A stretch of 64,000 nt of DNA, taken from the NCBI GenBank assembly GCA_013214065.1, contig JABSPK010000006.1, positions 124,001 to 188,000 of the forward strand, read 5' to 3'. This document shows positions 11,660-20,171 of the stretch, piece by piece. Position 1 is the stretch's first letter, and each line of letters opens with the position of its first letter. The notes beneath the pieces were generated by a model. That model had not been told where the DNA came from and did no database searches. It saw nothing but the letters and a program-made list of their open reading frames with translations. The position numbers and the translations under genes were made by a program. The stretch is from Flavobacteriaceae bacterium (GTDB lineage Bacteria; Bacteroidota; Bacteroidia; Flavobacteriales; Flavobacteriaceae).

Positions 11660-12490
11660 TTTTTGAAAATGAGGTCGTTCGGCGCAATTGTTTTTTCCCT
11701 TCTCTTTTTAGTTTCTTGTAATGAGTACCAAAAGGTCCTCAAAAACGAGGATGTGAAGGCGAAATACGATTTGGCCGAGAAATACTATAACGAGGGCGAT
11801 TACAAACGGGCCAAACGCCTGTTCGAACAAATCGCACCGCGCTACGTGGGCAAGCCCCAAGGAGAACGGGTCATGTTCTTCTTTGCCGATTCGTATTTCA
11901 AATCGGGGGACTACTACTTGTCAGGATACCAATTCGAACGTTTTATCAAGTCTTACCCCAAGAGCGATAAGTTGCAAGATGCCCTTTTCTTAGAGGCCAA
12001 AAGCTACTACCTGCTCTCACCGAGGTACTCCCTTGACCAGACCGACACCAATAAGGCTTTGGGTAAACTACAGAATTTCATCAATACCTATCCAGAGTCT
12101 GAATTGTTTGCCGAAGCCAATGACATGGCGCAGGAGTTGACCACGAAAAAGCAAAAGAAGGAGATAGAGATTGCCAAGCAATTCGATAAGATCGGGGAAT
12201 TCAACTTTCCGATTTTGGTTTCGGCCATTGCCGCATTGAACAATTTCATTGCCGACAATCCGGGTTCGAGTTTTCGCGAAGATGCTTTTTACTACCGTGC
12301 CAAGGCCGCTGCTAGCTTGGCCCAAAACAGTACGGAACAACGAAAAAAGGAACGCTACGAAGAAGCCAATGAATATTATCAGGCCTTGATGAAGTCGTAT
12401 CCAGAGACCAAGTTTTCAAGACAAGCCGCAAACCTGTACAAACGCATTAAACGCGAATTGGACATCAAGGAAGAAGAAGTTTCAAAATAA
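11657..12490 (+). CDS. bamD: Outer membrane protein assembly factor BamD
   Basis: 277 residues. A signal peptide with lipobox LVSC (Cys about residue 21) is followed by TPR repeats (YDLAEKYYNEGDYKRAKRLFEQI, then VMFFFADSYFKSGDYYLSGYQFERF and LQDALFLEAKSYYLLSP). This is the outer-membrane lipoprotein of the BAM complex that inserts beta-barrel proteins. Two starts are possible (11657 and 11669, MRSFGAIVF); the promoter position makes the second plausible. It heads a run with rpoZ, coaBC and DUF4835, an order common in Flavobacteriia. Confidence 0.93.
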   Translation: MFLKMRSFGAIVFSLLFLVSCNEYQKVLKNEDVKAKYDLAEKYYNEGDYKRAKRLFEQIAPRYVGKPQGERVMFFFADSYFKSGDYYLSGYQFERFIKSYPKSDKLQDALFLEAKSYYLLSPRYSLDQTDTNKALGKLQNFINTYPESELFAEANDMAQELTTKKQKKEIEIAKQFDKIGEFNFPILVSAIAALNNFIADNPGSSFREDAFYYRAKAAASLAQNSTEQRKKERYEEANEYYQALMKSYPETKFSRQAANLYKRIKRELDIKEEEVSK

Positions 12491-12504
12491 TAACACCTGT
12501 TTTT

Positions 12505-12831
12505 ATGAATGATCTAAAAAACACCAACGCTCCGGTATCGACCGTGACCCACAACCGTAACGAGTTCGATAGCAAGACCGACAACATTTATGAAGCGATT
12601 TCCATTGCTTCCAAAAGGGCGATCCAAATCAATTCCGAAATCAAAAAGGAGTTGTTGGAGAAACTGGAGGAATTCGCTACCTATAGCGACAGCCTTGAGG
12701 AGGTTTTCGAAAACAAAGAACAGATTGAAGTTTCCAAGTTCTACGAAAAGCTTCCCAAGCCTCATGCTTTGGCCGTTCAAGAATGGCTTGAGGACAAAAT
12801 CTACCATAGAAATACCGAGAAAGACGCCTAG
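12505..12831 (+). CDS. rpoZ: RNA polymerase omega subunit (Bacteroidota form)
   Basis: 108 residues. It matches the Bacteroidota omega-like protein: a disordered N-terminus, then NIYEAISIASKRAIQINSEI, equivalent to the conserved helix of RpoZ that clamps the beta-prime subunit, then an acidic tail. It helps assembly of RNA polymerase. It lies 14 nt after bamD, and coaBC begins on the base after its stop. The location between bamD and coaBC supports the assignment. Confidence 0.85.
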   Translation: MNDLKNTNAPVSTVTHNRNEFDSKTDNIYEAISIASKRAIQINSEIKKELLEKLEEFATYSDSLEEVFENKEQIEVSKFYEKLPKPHALAVQEWLEDKIYHRNTEKDA

Positions 12832-14040
12832 ATGCTTAGCGGAAAAAATATCCTTTTGGGTGTCACCGGGGGGATTGCCGCTTATAAGACGAGCTTTCTT
12901 GTCAGGTTATTGATCAAAGCCGGTGCCAACGTCAAGGTCATCATGACACAAAGTGCCGGCTCTTTCGTTTCCCCACTCACCCTTTCGACACTTTCCAAAC
13001 AGCCTGTTCTGATGGATTTCATCAATCAGGAAGATGGAAGCCTATCCTGGAACAACCATGTGGAACTCGGACTTTGGGCCGATCTATTCTTAGTCGCGCC
13101 CGCTACGGCGAACACCATGGCGAAAATGGCTAATGGGACCTGTGACAACCTCTTGATGGCCACCTATCTTTCGGCAAAATGCCCGGTGTATTTCGCTCCG
13201 GCCATGGACCTTGACATGTACAAGCATCCATCGACCCGGGCCAGTATGCAGACTTTGGAGTCGTTCGGCAATGTGATGATACCGGCAGAATCTGGGGAGT
13301 TGGCCAGCGGACTCTCAGGGGAGGGGCGAATGGCCGAACCTGAGAATATCATGGCCTTTATGAACGACCATTTGGCCACGGGCCTACCCTTATCGAACAA
13401 GCAGGTTTTGATAACCGCAGGCCCCACCTATGAGGCCTTGGACCCCGTGAGGTTCTTAGGCAATCGTTCTTCGGGCACCATGGGTTTTGAATTGGCCAAA
13501 TGCGCCGCCGAACTAGGAGCACGTGTGCACTTGGTGTCAGGCCCGACGGCGCTATCGGTACATCATCCGAACATCGAATTGACCCGTGTTGAATCAGCTG
13601 CTGAAATGTACGAAGCCGTGCACGCGGTCTATACCGAGATGGACATCGTCATCAGTGCAGCTGCCGTGGCCGATTACCGACCCAAGACCGTTGCCAAGGA
13701 GAAAATCAAAAAGAAACCCGACGGTGCCATGCAAATCGAAATGGAGCGCACTCAAGATATCTTAAAGTCGCTGGGGGAATTGAAAAAGGACCAATTTTTG
13801 GTCGGCTTTGCGCTCGAGACCGAAAACGAACTCGAAAATGCCAAACGCAAGCTCACACGAAAGAATCTTGATGCCATCGTGTTGAACTCCCTACGTGATG
13901 CAGGGGCCGGCTTTGGTGGATCGACCAATAAAATCACCTTTATAGACAAGAAATCGACTGAGAAAACGTTTGAACTAAAAACCAAAGCTGAGGTTGCGGC
14001 CGATATTTGGGAAGAAATCATACTACGTTTGGATGCTTAA
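12832..14040 (+). CDS. coaBC: Bifunctional phosphopantothenoylcysteine decarboxylase / phosphopantothenate-cysteine ligase
   Basis: 402 residues, the usual length of CoaBC (Dfp). The N-terminal flavin decarboxylase half shows LLGVTGGIAAYK, the His of NNHVELGLWAD and APATANTMAKMANG. The C-terminal CTP-dependent ligase half shows ITAGPTYEALDPVRFLGNRSSG and AAVADYRP. It makes 4'-phosphopantetheine for coenzyme A. Window gene coaE acts later in the same pathway. Its final 8 nt overlap the DUF4835 gene start (ATG 14033). Confidence 0.96.
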   Translation: MLSGKNILLGVTGGIAAYKTSFLVRLLIKAGANVKVIMTQSAGSFVSPLTLSTLSKQPVLMDFINQEDGSLSWNNHVELGLWADLFLVAPATANTMAKMANGTCDNLLMATYLSAKCPVYFAPAMDLDMYKHPSTRASMQTLESFGNVMIPAESGELASGLSGEGRMAEPENIMAFMNDHLATGLPLSNKQVLITAGPTYEALDPVRFLGNRSSGTMGFELAKCAAELGARVHLVSGPTALSVHHPNIELTRVESAAEMYEAVHAVYTEMDIVISAAAVADYRPKTVAKEKIKKKPDGAMQIEMERTQDILKSLGELKKDQFLVGFALETENELENAKRKLTRKNLDAIVLNSLRDAGAGFGGSTNKITFIDKKSTEKTFELKTKAEVAADIWEEIILRLDA

Positions 14041-14923
14041 GGTACGTTTCGCCATATTGGCCCTATTGATCGCTTCGTTTTCACGGGCCCAGGAATTGAA
14101 TAGCGAGGTTACTGTCAATTCCGATCAGATCGGGCAGACCAACCAGCAAATTTTCCAGACCCTCGAACGATCCCTCAACGATTTCATCAACAAGAACAAA
14201 TGGACCAATCGGGTATTTGCCGAGAACGAACGGATCAACGCCCGTTTTTTCATTACGGTGACCAGCTATGAATCGGACCGTTTTGAGGCTACCCTGCAGG
14301 TGCAGTCTTCACGCCCCGTATACAATACGAGCTATGAGTCACCTGTGTTCAATTACAAAGACAATGCATTTAATTTCCAATATCAGGAATTCGAACCCTT
14401 GGTCTACAATCCGAATTCCTTCGATTCGAACCTGGTCGCGGTCATTTCGTACTACGTTTATATCCTCATCGGGCTTGATGCCGATACCTTTTCGCTTCAA
14501 GGCGGAGACGAGTATTTCAGATTGGCACAGAATATCGTAACCCAAGCCCAAGGAAGTAACTTTGGGGGATGGGCCCAGGAGACTGGCGAACGCACTCGTT
14601 TCGAACTGGTTGACAACCTATTGTCGAATACCTTTCGCGAATACCGATTGGCCATGTACAATTACCATAGAAAAGGATTGGATATCCTCGGTGATAACAA
14701 CAGTACGGGCAAACAGGTGATCGCCGGCAGCTTGCGCCTATTTGAAACCTTGATCAAACGTAGGCCGAATGCCTTCTTGATCCAGACGTTTTTTGATGCC
14801 AAATCGGAAGAAATCCAGAACATCTTTTCAGACGGTCCCAAGATAGATATCGTAAAGCTGAAAGAAAGCCTGAACAAAGTGGCACCTTTCTATTCGAGTA
14901 CTTGGAATGCGATTACCTATTGA
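14033..14923 (+). CDS. DUF4835 exported protein
   Basis: 296 residues from ATG 14033 (MLKVRFAILALLIASFSRAQ, a signal peptide cleaved after Ala-Gln). The rest is the DUF4835 fold: a beta-rich first half (RVFAENERINARFFITVTSY) and a helical second half. It is periplasmic or outer-membrane associated; no molecular function is known. Conserved directly after coaBC in flavobacteria. The frame is also open up to 13994, but that extension lies inside coaBC and precedes the signal peptide, so it is rejected. Confidence 0.85.
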   Translation: MLKVRFAILALLIASFSRAQELNSEVTVNSDQIGQTNQQIFQTLERSLNDFINKNKWTNRVFAENERINARFFITVTSYESDRFEATLQVQSSRPVYNTSYESPVFNYKDNAFNFQYQEFEPLVYNPNSFDSNLVAVISYYVYILIGLDADTFSLQGGDEYFRLAQNIVTQAQGSNFGGWAQETGERTRFELVDNLLSNTFREYRLAMYNYHRKGLDILGDNNSTGKQVIAGSLRLFETLIKRRPNAFLIQTFFDAKSEEIQNIFSDGPKIDIVKLKESLNKVAPFYSSTWNAITY

Positions 14924-14948
14924 ATGTTTTGAATATCGTATATCTTTG
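14920..14948 (+). promoter_or_regulatory. recN promoter
   Basis: TTG 14920-14922, 18 bases, TATCTTTG 14941-14948. The TTG overlaps the end of the DUF4835 gene. recN starts 21 nt after the -7 element. Confidence 0.6.
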
Positions 14949-14969
14949 GGCTTCTAATAAGAAGTCACT

Positions 14970-16622
14970 TTGCTTACCCAACTTGTTATAAAGAATTATG
15001 CCCTGATCGAAGACATCGATGTCAGCTTCGATTCAGGTTTTACGACCATAACCGGTGAAACCGGAGCGGGAAAGTCGATTTTATTGGGGGCCTTGTCCTT
15101 GGTTTTGGGCAAACGCGCCGATCTTTCAGCCTTGAAGGACAACACCAATAAATGTGTGGTCGAAGCTAGTTTTTCAATCGACGATTATGGTATCACTTCA
15201 TTTTTTGAAGACTACGACCTCGACTTCGAATCGTTGACCTTGTTACGTCGTGAGATCCTTCCTTCCGGTAAATCAAGGGCATTTATCAATGATACTCCGG
15301 TAACCCTTGATGTACTTTCGCGTTTGGGCGGATTTTTGGTCGATGTACATTCCCAGCACCAGACCTTGCAGCTCACTGAAAATGACTTCCAGTTTAAGGT
15401 GATCGATGCCATGGCCGGCAATGCCGAATCCCTGAAAGCATATGCCAAGGTCAGAACGGCTTACGAGACCGCCCGCAAGGAGTTGGAACGCTTGGTGTCA
15501 CAACAAGCCGAGGCCACCAAAGAACACGACTACAATAGCTTTTTGTTGAATGAATTGACCAATACCCAGTTGGCAATCGGGATGCAGCAGACTTTGGAAG
15601 AAGAATACGAACGGTTGAACAACGTGGGCAACCTTCAAGAACAGCATGCCCAAGCCGATCAATTGCTGAACGATGGGCAAATCGGGATTTTGAACCTGTT
15701 GGCCGCTTTGCAACAACTTTCAAGACGTTTGGCGAATTTCGGCAAACGGTATCAAGAACTTGATGAACGCATGCAATCGGTTGTCATCGAGTTCAGTGAT
15801 TGGGCGAACGAGCTGCAGCAATTGGAAGATGGTATTGAGGCGAATCCCCAACGTTTGGAGGAGGTGAACGGCAAATTGCAGCTGCTGCACGATTTGATGA
15901 AAAAGCATCAAGTAGCCACTGTCGAAGAACTCATGGCCATTGAGAACCAGTTGGCTGAAAAAGTTGATCTTAGCGAGAACATCGAAGCGAAGATCCAAGC
16001 CCAGCATCAAGAAGTCGAACGTTTGGAAGGCCAATTGGATTCAGCCGCCACTAGCCTGCATAAAGCTCGGAAAAAAGTACTCCCGTCCTTAATGGGGTAC
16101 CTTGGTGAACAACTCGGGCAATTGGGTATGCCATCGGCGAATTTCCAAATCGAATTGCATCCTTCGCAAACGTTCAAGTCCAATGGAAAGGATGAACTTT
16201 CATTTTTGTTCTCGGCCAATAAAGGCATGCCTTTCGGACCACTTCGAAAAGTAGCTTCGGGAGGCGAACTATCTCGTATCATGTTGGCTATCAAGGCTTT
16301 GCTGGCCCAGCATGAACAGCTTCCTACCTTGATGTTCGATGAAATCGATACCGGGGTTTCCGGAGAAATATCGAACCGTATGGGTGAGATCATGCGTGAC
16401 ATGGGGGATCAGATGCAGGTCTTTTCCATTACCCACTTGCCCCAAGTGGCTTCAAAGGGCAGACAACAATTCAAGGTGTACAAGATCGAGTCTGGAGATA
16501 CCACGACCACCCATATGAAAAAATTGGACGGCGAGGCCCGGGTTGAGGAGTTGGCCGAGATGTTGGGAGGCAAGAATCTATCCGGTTCGGCCTTGGCCCA
16601 TGCGAAGCAACTTTTGCAATGA
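14970..16622 (+). CDS. recN: DNA repair protein RecN
   Basis: 550 residues, an SMC-like ATPase acting in double-strand-break repair. The Walker A is GETGAGKSIL near residue 27-36. A long coiled-coil centre runs from about 150 to 380 (rich in Glu, Gln, Leu). The C-terminal half has the ABC signature ASGGELSR, Walker B TLMFDEIDTGVSGE and the late ITHLPQVAS histidine loop. The start is a TTG at 14970 (MLTQLVIKNYALIED), the only start that keeps the family N-terminus. Confidence 0.95.
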   Translation: MLTQLVIKNYALIEDIDVSFDSGFTTITGETGAGKSILLGALSLVLGKRADLSALKDNTNKCVVEASFSIDDYGITSFFEDYDLDFESLTLLRREILPSGKSRAFINDTPVTLDVLSRLGGFLVDVHSQHQTLQLTENDFQFKVIDAMAGNAESLKAYAKVRTAYETARKELERLVSQQAEATKEHDYNSFLLNELTNTQLAIGMQQTLEEEYERLNNVGNLQEQHAQADQLLNDGQIGILNLLAALQQLSRRLANFGKRYQELDERMQSVVIEFSDWANELQQLEDGIEANPQRLEEVNGKLQLLHDLMKKHQVATVEELMAIENQLAEKVDLSENIEAKIQAQHQEVERLEGQLDSAATSLHKARKKVLPSLMGYLGEQLGQLGMPSANFQIELHPSQTFKSNGKDELSFLFSANKGMPFGPLRKVASGGELSRIMLAIKALLAQHEQLPTLMFDEIDTGVSGEISNRMGEIMRDMGDQMQVFSITHLPQVASKGRQQFKVYKIESGDTTTTHMKKLDGEARVEELAEMLGGKNLSGSALAHAKQLLQ

Positions 16623-16640
16623 GCACATGTCAAAATTGAA

Positions 16641-16648
16641 TATCTTTG
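16641..16648 (+). promoter_or_regulatory. fabI -7 element TATCTTTG
   Basis: Exact TAnnTTTG match 25 nt before the fabI ATG; the upstream TTG at 16614-16616 is a little too far (24 nt). Confidence 0.45.
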
Positions 16649-16673
16649 CCACTTAATCCAACTAAGAAGTACT

Positions 16674-17486
16674 ATGGGCAGTAATCTGTTGAAAGGGAAA
16701 AGAGGAATAATATTCGGCGCTTTGGATGAAAATTCGATCGCCTGGAAAACCGCTGAACGGGTCCATGAAGAGGGAGGGTCCTTTGTTTTGACCAATGCTC
16801 CGATCGCCATGCGTATGGGCCAGATCAAGAACTTGGCCGAAAAAACAGGTTCCGAGATCATTCCGGCCGACGCCACTAACGAAGAGGATTTGGCCAATTT
16901 GGTTTCCAAATCCGTTGAGATCTTGGGCGGAAAACTCGATTTTGTGTTACACTCGATCGGCATGTCCGTCAACGTGCGTAAAGGAAGGGCCTATACCGAT
17001 GAGAAGTACGACTTTACCACCAAGGGTTGGGACGTTTCGGCACTCTCCTTCCATAAGGTCATGCAATCGCTGTACAAAGCCGATGCCATGAACGAATGGG
17101 GTAGTATCCTTGCCCTCACCTATATGGCGGCACAGCGTACCTTTCCGGATTATAATGACATGGCCGACAACAAAGCCTATTTGGAATCCGTGGCCCGTAG
17201 TTTTGGGTATTTCTTCGGAAAAGAGAAGAACGTAAGGGTCAATACGATTTCCCAATCACCAACCCCTACAACGGCAGGGCAAGGGGTCAAAGGATTCGAC
17301 GGGTTCATCGCCTATGCCGAGAAGATGTCCCCATTGGGCAATGCAACGGCCGATGACTGTGCGAACTATACCGTGGCCATGTTCTCAGATCTCACCAAAA
17401 AGGTGACGATGCAAAACTTGTTTCACGATGGCGGATTCTCCAACACCGGGGTCAGTCAAGAAGTCATTGACGAGTTCAGCAACTAA
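16674..17486 (+). CDS. fabI: Enoyl-ACP reductase (NADH)
   Basis: 270 residues. It performs the final reduction of each fatty acid elongation round. SDR fold with the FabI arrangement: dinucleotide-binding GALDENSIAW, SIG(M) at about 94-97, and catalytic Y150, Y160 and K167 (Y-x6-K), matching Y146/Y156/K163 of the E. coli enzyme. The active-site run DYNDMADNKAYLE differs from the proteobacterial sequence but keeps the spacing. Monocistronic: own promoter and a strong terminator. Confidence 0.95.
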   Translation: MGSNLLKGKRGIIFGALDENSIAWKTAERVHEEGGSFVLTNAPIAMRMGQIKNLAEKTGSEIIPADATNEEDLANLVSKSVEILGGKLDFVLHSIGMSVNVRKGRAYTDEKYDFTTKGWDVSALSFHKVMQSLYKADAMNEWGSILALTYMAAQRTFPDYNDMADNKAYLESVARSFGYFFGKEKNVRVNTISQSPTPTTAGQGVKGFDGFIAYAEKMSPLGNATADDCANYTVAMFSDLTKKVTMQNLFHDGGFSNTGVSQEVIDEFSN

Positions 17487-17507
17487 TGATAACCCGATAA
17501 TAGCATA

Positions 17508-17534
17508 AGCCATCCAAACTTTGGGTGGCTTTTT
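17508..17534 (+). terminator. fabI terminator
   Basis: Stem AGCCATCC/GGGTGGCT (8 bp, one G-U) with loop AAACTTT, followed by TTTTT. The next gene starts 9 nt after it. Confidence 0.85.
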
Positions 17535-17542
17535 CATTCCTG

Positions 17543-18559
17543 ATGGCAACGGTCCAATTTTCCATAATCGTACCCGTTTACAATCGACCCAAAGAGGTCG
17601 CCGAATTGTTTGAAAGCCTTAGCCAACAGTCGTACAAGCAGTCTTTCGAGGTCGTCCTGATCGAAGACGGATCAAACCAAACTTCGGATCTCATTGTCGA
17701 ACAATATGCCGAACGTCTCGATATCACCTACCTTCGGAAACCCAATACCGGTCCAGGCGATTCCAGAAATTATGGGATGGAACGCGCCAAAGGAAACTAT
17801 TTTATCATATTCGATTCCGATTGTATCATCCCCCCGGAATATCTGGAGACCGTTGAGCGGGTGTTGTCCGATAGGTTCGTTGCGTGTTTCGGTGGTCCGG
17901 ATCGTGCCCATCCCTCCTTTAATGCACTTCAAAAAGCGATCGATTACTGCATGACCTCTTGGTTGACTACAGGGGGCATCCGCGGAGGCAAAAAAGCCGT
18001 GGACCGATTTCAACCCCGGAGTTTCAATATGGGTTTGTCAAAAGAGGCTTTTGAATCGACCGGAGGGTTTGGTAACATCCATCCCGGCGAAGATCCCGAT
18101 CTAGTTTTTCGCCTTTGGCAAAAAGGATTTCAGACAAGCTTGGTACCAGAGGCCTACGTTTATCACAAACGGCGCATTGATTTCCGGCGTTTTTACCGGC
18201 AAGTATATCGTTTCGGTTCGGTACGTCCGATCTTAAACCAATGGCATCCACATACCGCCAAACCGACCTATTGGTTTCCTACGGTTTTCATTTTCGGTTT
18301 CGCCTTGGGGTTGGTTCTCGGATGGTCCGGTTTCTGGTCGATTTGTTGGGGCTATGCCCTGTATGGGCTGCTGCTTCTCGTAGACGCCTTTCTACGGACC
18401 CGAAGCCTTTTGACGGCCGGGCTGGTCTTGCTTGCGGCACCCATTCAATTCTTCGGATACGGCCTGGGCTTTCTAAAGTCGACGATCTTGGTTAATTTTA
18501 GCAAAAGGCCTGCAGAGGAGTTGTTGCCCCATCTGTTCTTTAAAAAACGGAAATCGTGA
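17543..18559 (+). CDS. Family 2 glycosyltransferase
   Basis: 338 residues from ATG 17543. GT-A fold with FSIIVPVYNRPKEVAELFES at the start, the metal-binding DSD (FDSDC near residue 92), a GEDPDLVFRL acceptor motif (ED), and two hydrophobic helices at about 246-270 and 290-310 that would anchor it to the inner membrane. It likely adds a sugar to a surface glycan or lipid; the substrate is unknown. A GTG start at 17525 would lie inside the fabI terminator and is rejected. It overlaps the next gene by 4 nt (GTGA). Confidence 0.88.
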   Translation: MATVQFSIIVPVYNRPKEVAELFESLSQQSYKQSFEVVLIEDGSNQTSDLIVEQYAERLDITYLRKPNTGPGDSRNYGMERAKGNYFIIFDSDCIIPPEYLETVERVLSDRFVACFGGPDRAHPSFNALQKAIDYCMTSWLTTGGIRGGKKAVDRFQPRSFNMGLSKEAFESTGGFGNIHPGEDPDLVFRLWQKGFQTSLVPEAYVYHKRRIDFRRFYRQVYRFGSVRPILNQWHPHTAKPTYWFPTVFIFGFALGLVLGWSGFWSICWGYALYGLLLLVDAFLRTRSLLTAGLVLLAAPIQFFGYGLGFLKSTILVNFSKRPAEELLPHLFFKKRKS

Positions 18560-19512
18560 TTCGGAAGTTATTGGTCGGACTGAACAAACGCAAGGTGAAA
18601 GTCTTTTCATTGTTCTTGTTGTGTTCTTTTTTCGCCTGGACGATCAGCAAGCTGTCGGAGACCTATGAGTCGCGCGCCACTTTTCGGATCGATTATACGA
18701 ATTATCCGGATACCTTACTGTTGAAATCGAATGCCGACCTCTACCTAACCGCGAAAGTACGCACCAGTGGCTTCCGGTTTTTGGCGCTCGGTTTGAATCA
18801 AAAGACAATTGCCCTGGAAGTTGATGGGGTCGCTTTGGATGGGGGCCGTTATTTTTTAGAAGCCGAAGAGGTCAAAGCGCAATTGGATCGACAACTGGCT
18901 AATACCATCACCCTTTTAGAGCTCGACCGACAGCGGTTGTACGTGGATCTTTACCAAGTCATCAGCAAACAGATCGAAATCGAGCCCCAATTGACCTTGA
19001 ATCTCGCACCCAACCATATTTTGGAGGGGTCGCTGCGTTTGACTCCTGAAACCGTGACGGTCAAAGGGCCATCTTCGGAAGTGCGAATGATCAAAAAGTT
19101 GAAGACCGAAACCTTTGTTTTCGAAGAACTTACCGAGGGCTTTTCGAAAACATTGACGGTATTGCGACCCGATTCCTTGGCCAATACAATCATACAACCC
19201 AAATTCGTCAAGGTTTCCGGAACCGTTGTGCGTTTTTCAGAGCGTGAATTCGAAATTTCGATCACGCCCAAACACCTTCCAGAGGGCTACCAAATGCGGA
19301 CTTTTCCCAAAAAGGTACGATTGGTCTGTAAGGCTGCATTGGATGACCTAAAGACTTTGCAGGCCGCTGATTTTACCGTTTTCGCCGATTATGCGGTGGT
19401 CAAGGACACCGATTCGGAAACCATTGATCTGGAACTCGGCGCCTTTCCTGATGGCTTGTATACGGTACGGTTATTGGAAGATGAGGTTGAATTCGTGCTA
19501 GAAAAATTATGA
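18556..19512 (+). CDS. YbbR-like (CdaR-type) membrane-anchored protein
   Basis: 318 residues from GTG 18556. One N-terminal membrane helix (VFSLFLLCSFFAWTISKLS) followed by extracytoplasmic beta-rich repeats. The segments TVKGPSSEVRMIKKLKTE and FVKVSGTVVRFSERE are typical of YbbR repeats. In Gram-positive bacteria YbbR/CdaR regulates the cyclic-di-AMP cyclase; in Bacteroidota the partner gene is usually elsewhere and none is seen here. Translationally coupled to the glycosyltransferase (GTGA) and coaE (ATGA). Confidence 0.78.
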   Translation: MIRKLLVGLNKRKVKVFSLFLLCSFFAWTISKLSETYESRATFRIDYTNYPDTLLLKSNADLYLTAKVRTSGFRFLALGLNQKTIALEVDGVALDGGRYFLEAEEVKAQLDRQLANTITLLELDRQRLYVDLYQVISKQIEIEPQLTLNLAPNHILEGSLRLTPETVTVKGPSSEVRMIKKLKTETFVFEELTEGFSKTLTVLRPDSLANTIIQPKFVKVSGTVVRFSEREFEISITPKHLPEGYQMRTFPKKVRLVCKAALDDLKTLQAADFTVFADYAVVKDTDSETIDLELGAFPDGLYTVRLLEDEVEFVLEKL

Positions 19513-20099
19513 TCGTTGGACTTACAGGAGGAATAGGAAGTGGTAAAAGTACCGTGGCCCGCATGTTCGAAGCCCATGGGGTGCCCGTGTATTATTCCGA
19601 TAAAGAGGGAAAGCGCTTGATGGTGGAATCGGAGTCGCTCCGCCAGGCCATCATCGGTCTGTTCGGGGATAAGGCCTATGATACGGATGGATTGAACACG
19701 CGATTTATCGCGAATTTGGTATTCAACGACACCTCACTTTTGCAGCAATTAAATGGTTTGGTGCATCCGGCGGTTCGCGAGGATTTTAAGAAATGGACAG
19801 ACCGACAGCAAGCCCCGTACGTGATCCAAGAATCGGCTTTGATCTTTGAACACGATATGCAAGGGGCGTACGATCATGTCATCGTAGTACATGCCCCAGC
19901 CGAAGAACGGATCAATAGGGTGGTGGCCCGTGATGGGGTCGATGCGCAAGGGGTCAAAGACCGTATGGCCCATCAAATTGATGTGGATGCGGCCCTAAAG
20001 GAAGCCCAATCCAGCATCGCGAACATCGACCTTGAAACCACCCGTGAGCAGGTCCGGGAAATCCATACCCAATTGCTCGCTAAAGCCCATAAAACCTGA
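19509..20099 (+). CDS. coaE: Dephospho-CoA kinase
   Basis: 196 residues. The P-loop GGIGSGKST spans 7-15; downstream are the dephospho-CoA-binding DKEGKRLM region, HPAVREDF and the lid RDGVDAQGVKDRMAHQ. It phosphorylates the 3'-OH of dephospho-CoA, the last step of CoA synthesis. Standard length. The ATG overlaps the stop of the YbbR-like gene. Confidence 0.95.
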   Translation: MIVGLTGGIGSGKSTVARMFEAHGVPVYYSDKEGKRLMVESESLRQAIIGLFGDKAYDTDGLNTRFIANLVFNDTSLLQQLNGLVHPAVREDFKKWTDRQQAPYVIQESALIFEHDMQGAYDHVIVVHAPAEERINRVVARDGVDAQGVKDRMAHQIDVDAALKEAQSSIANIDLETTREQVREIHTQLLAKAHKT

Positions 20100-20158
20100 A
20101 ATTTTAACATTTTTGTTAAGGTTAGGTTAAACGGTCAAGTCCCTGAATGTTAAATTTC

Positions 20159-20166
20159 TAATTTTA
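20159..20166 (+). promoter_or_regulatory. Candidate -7 element before the sensor kinase
   Basis: TAATTTTA (consensus except the last base) ends 5 nt before ATG 20172. No good TTG at the expected distance. Confidence 0.3.
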
Positions 20167-20171
20167 CCCAA

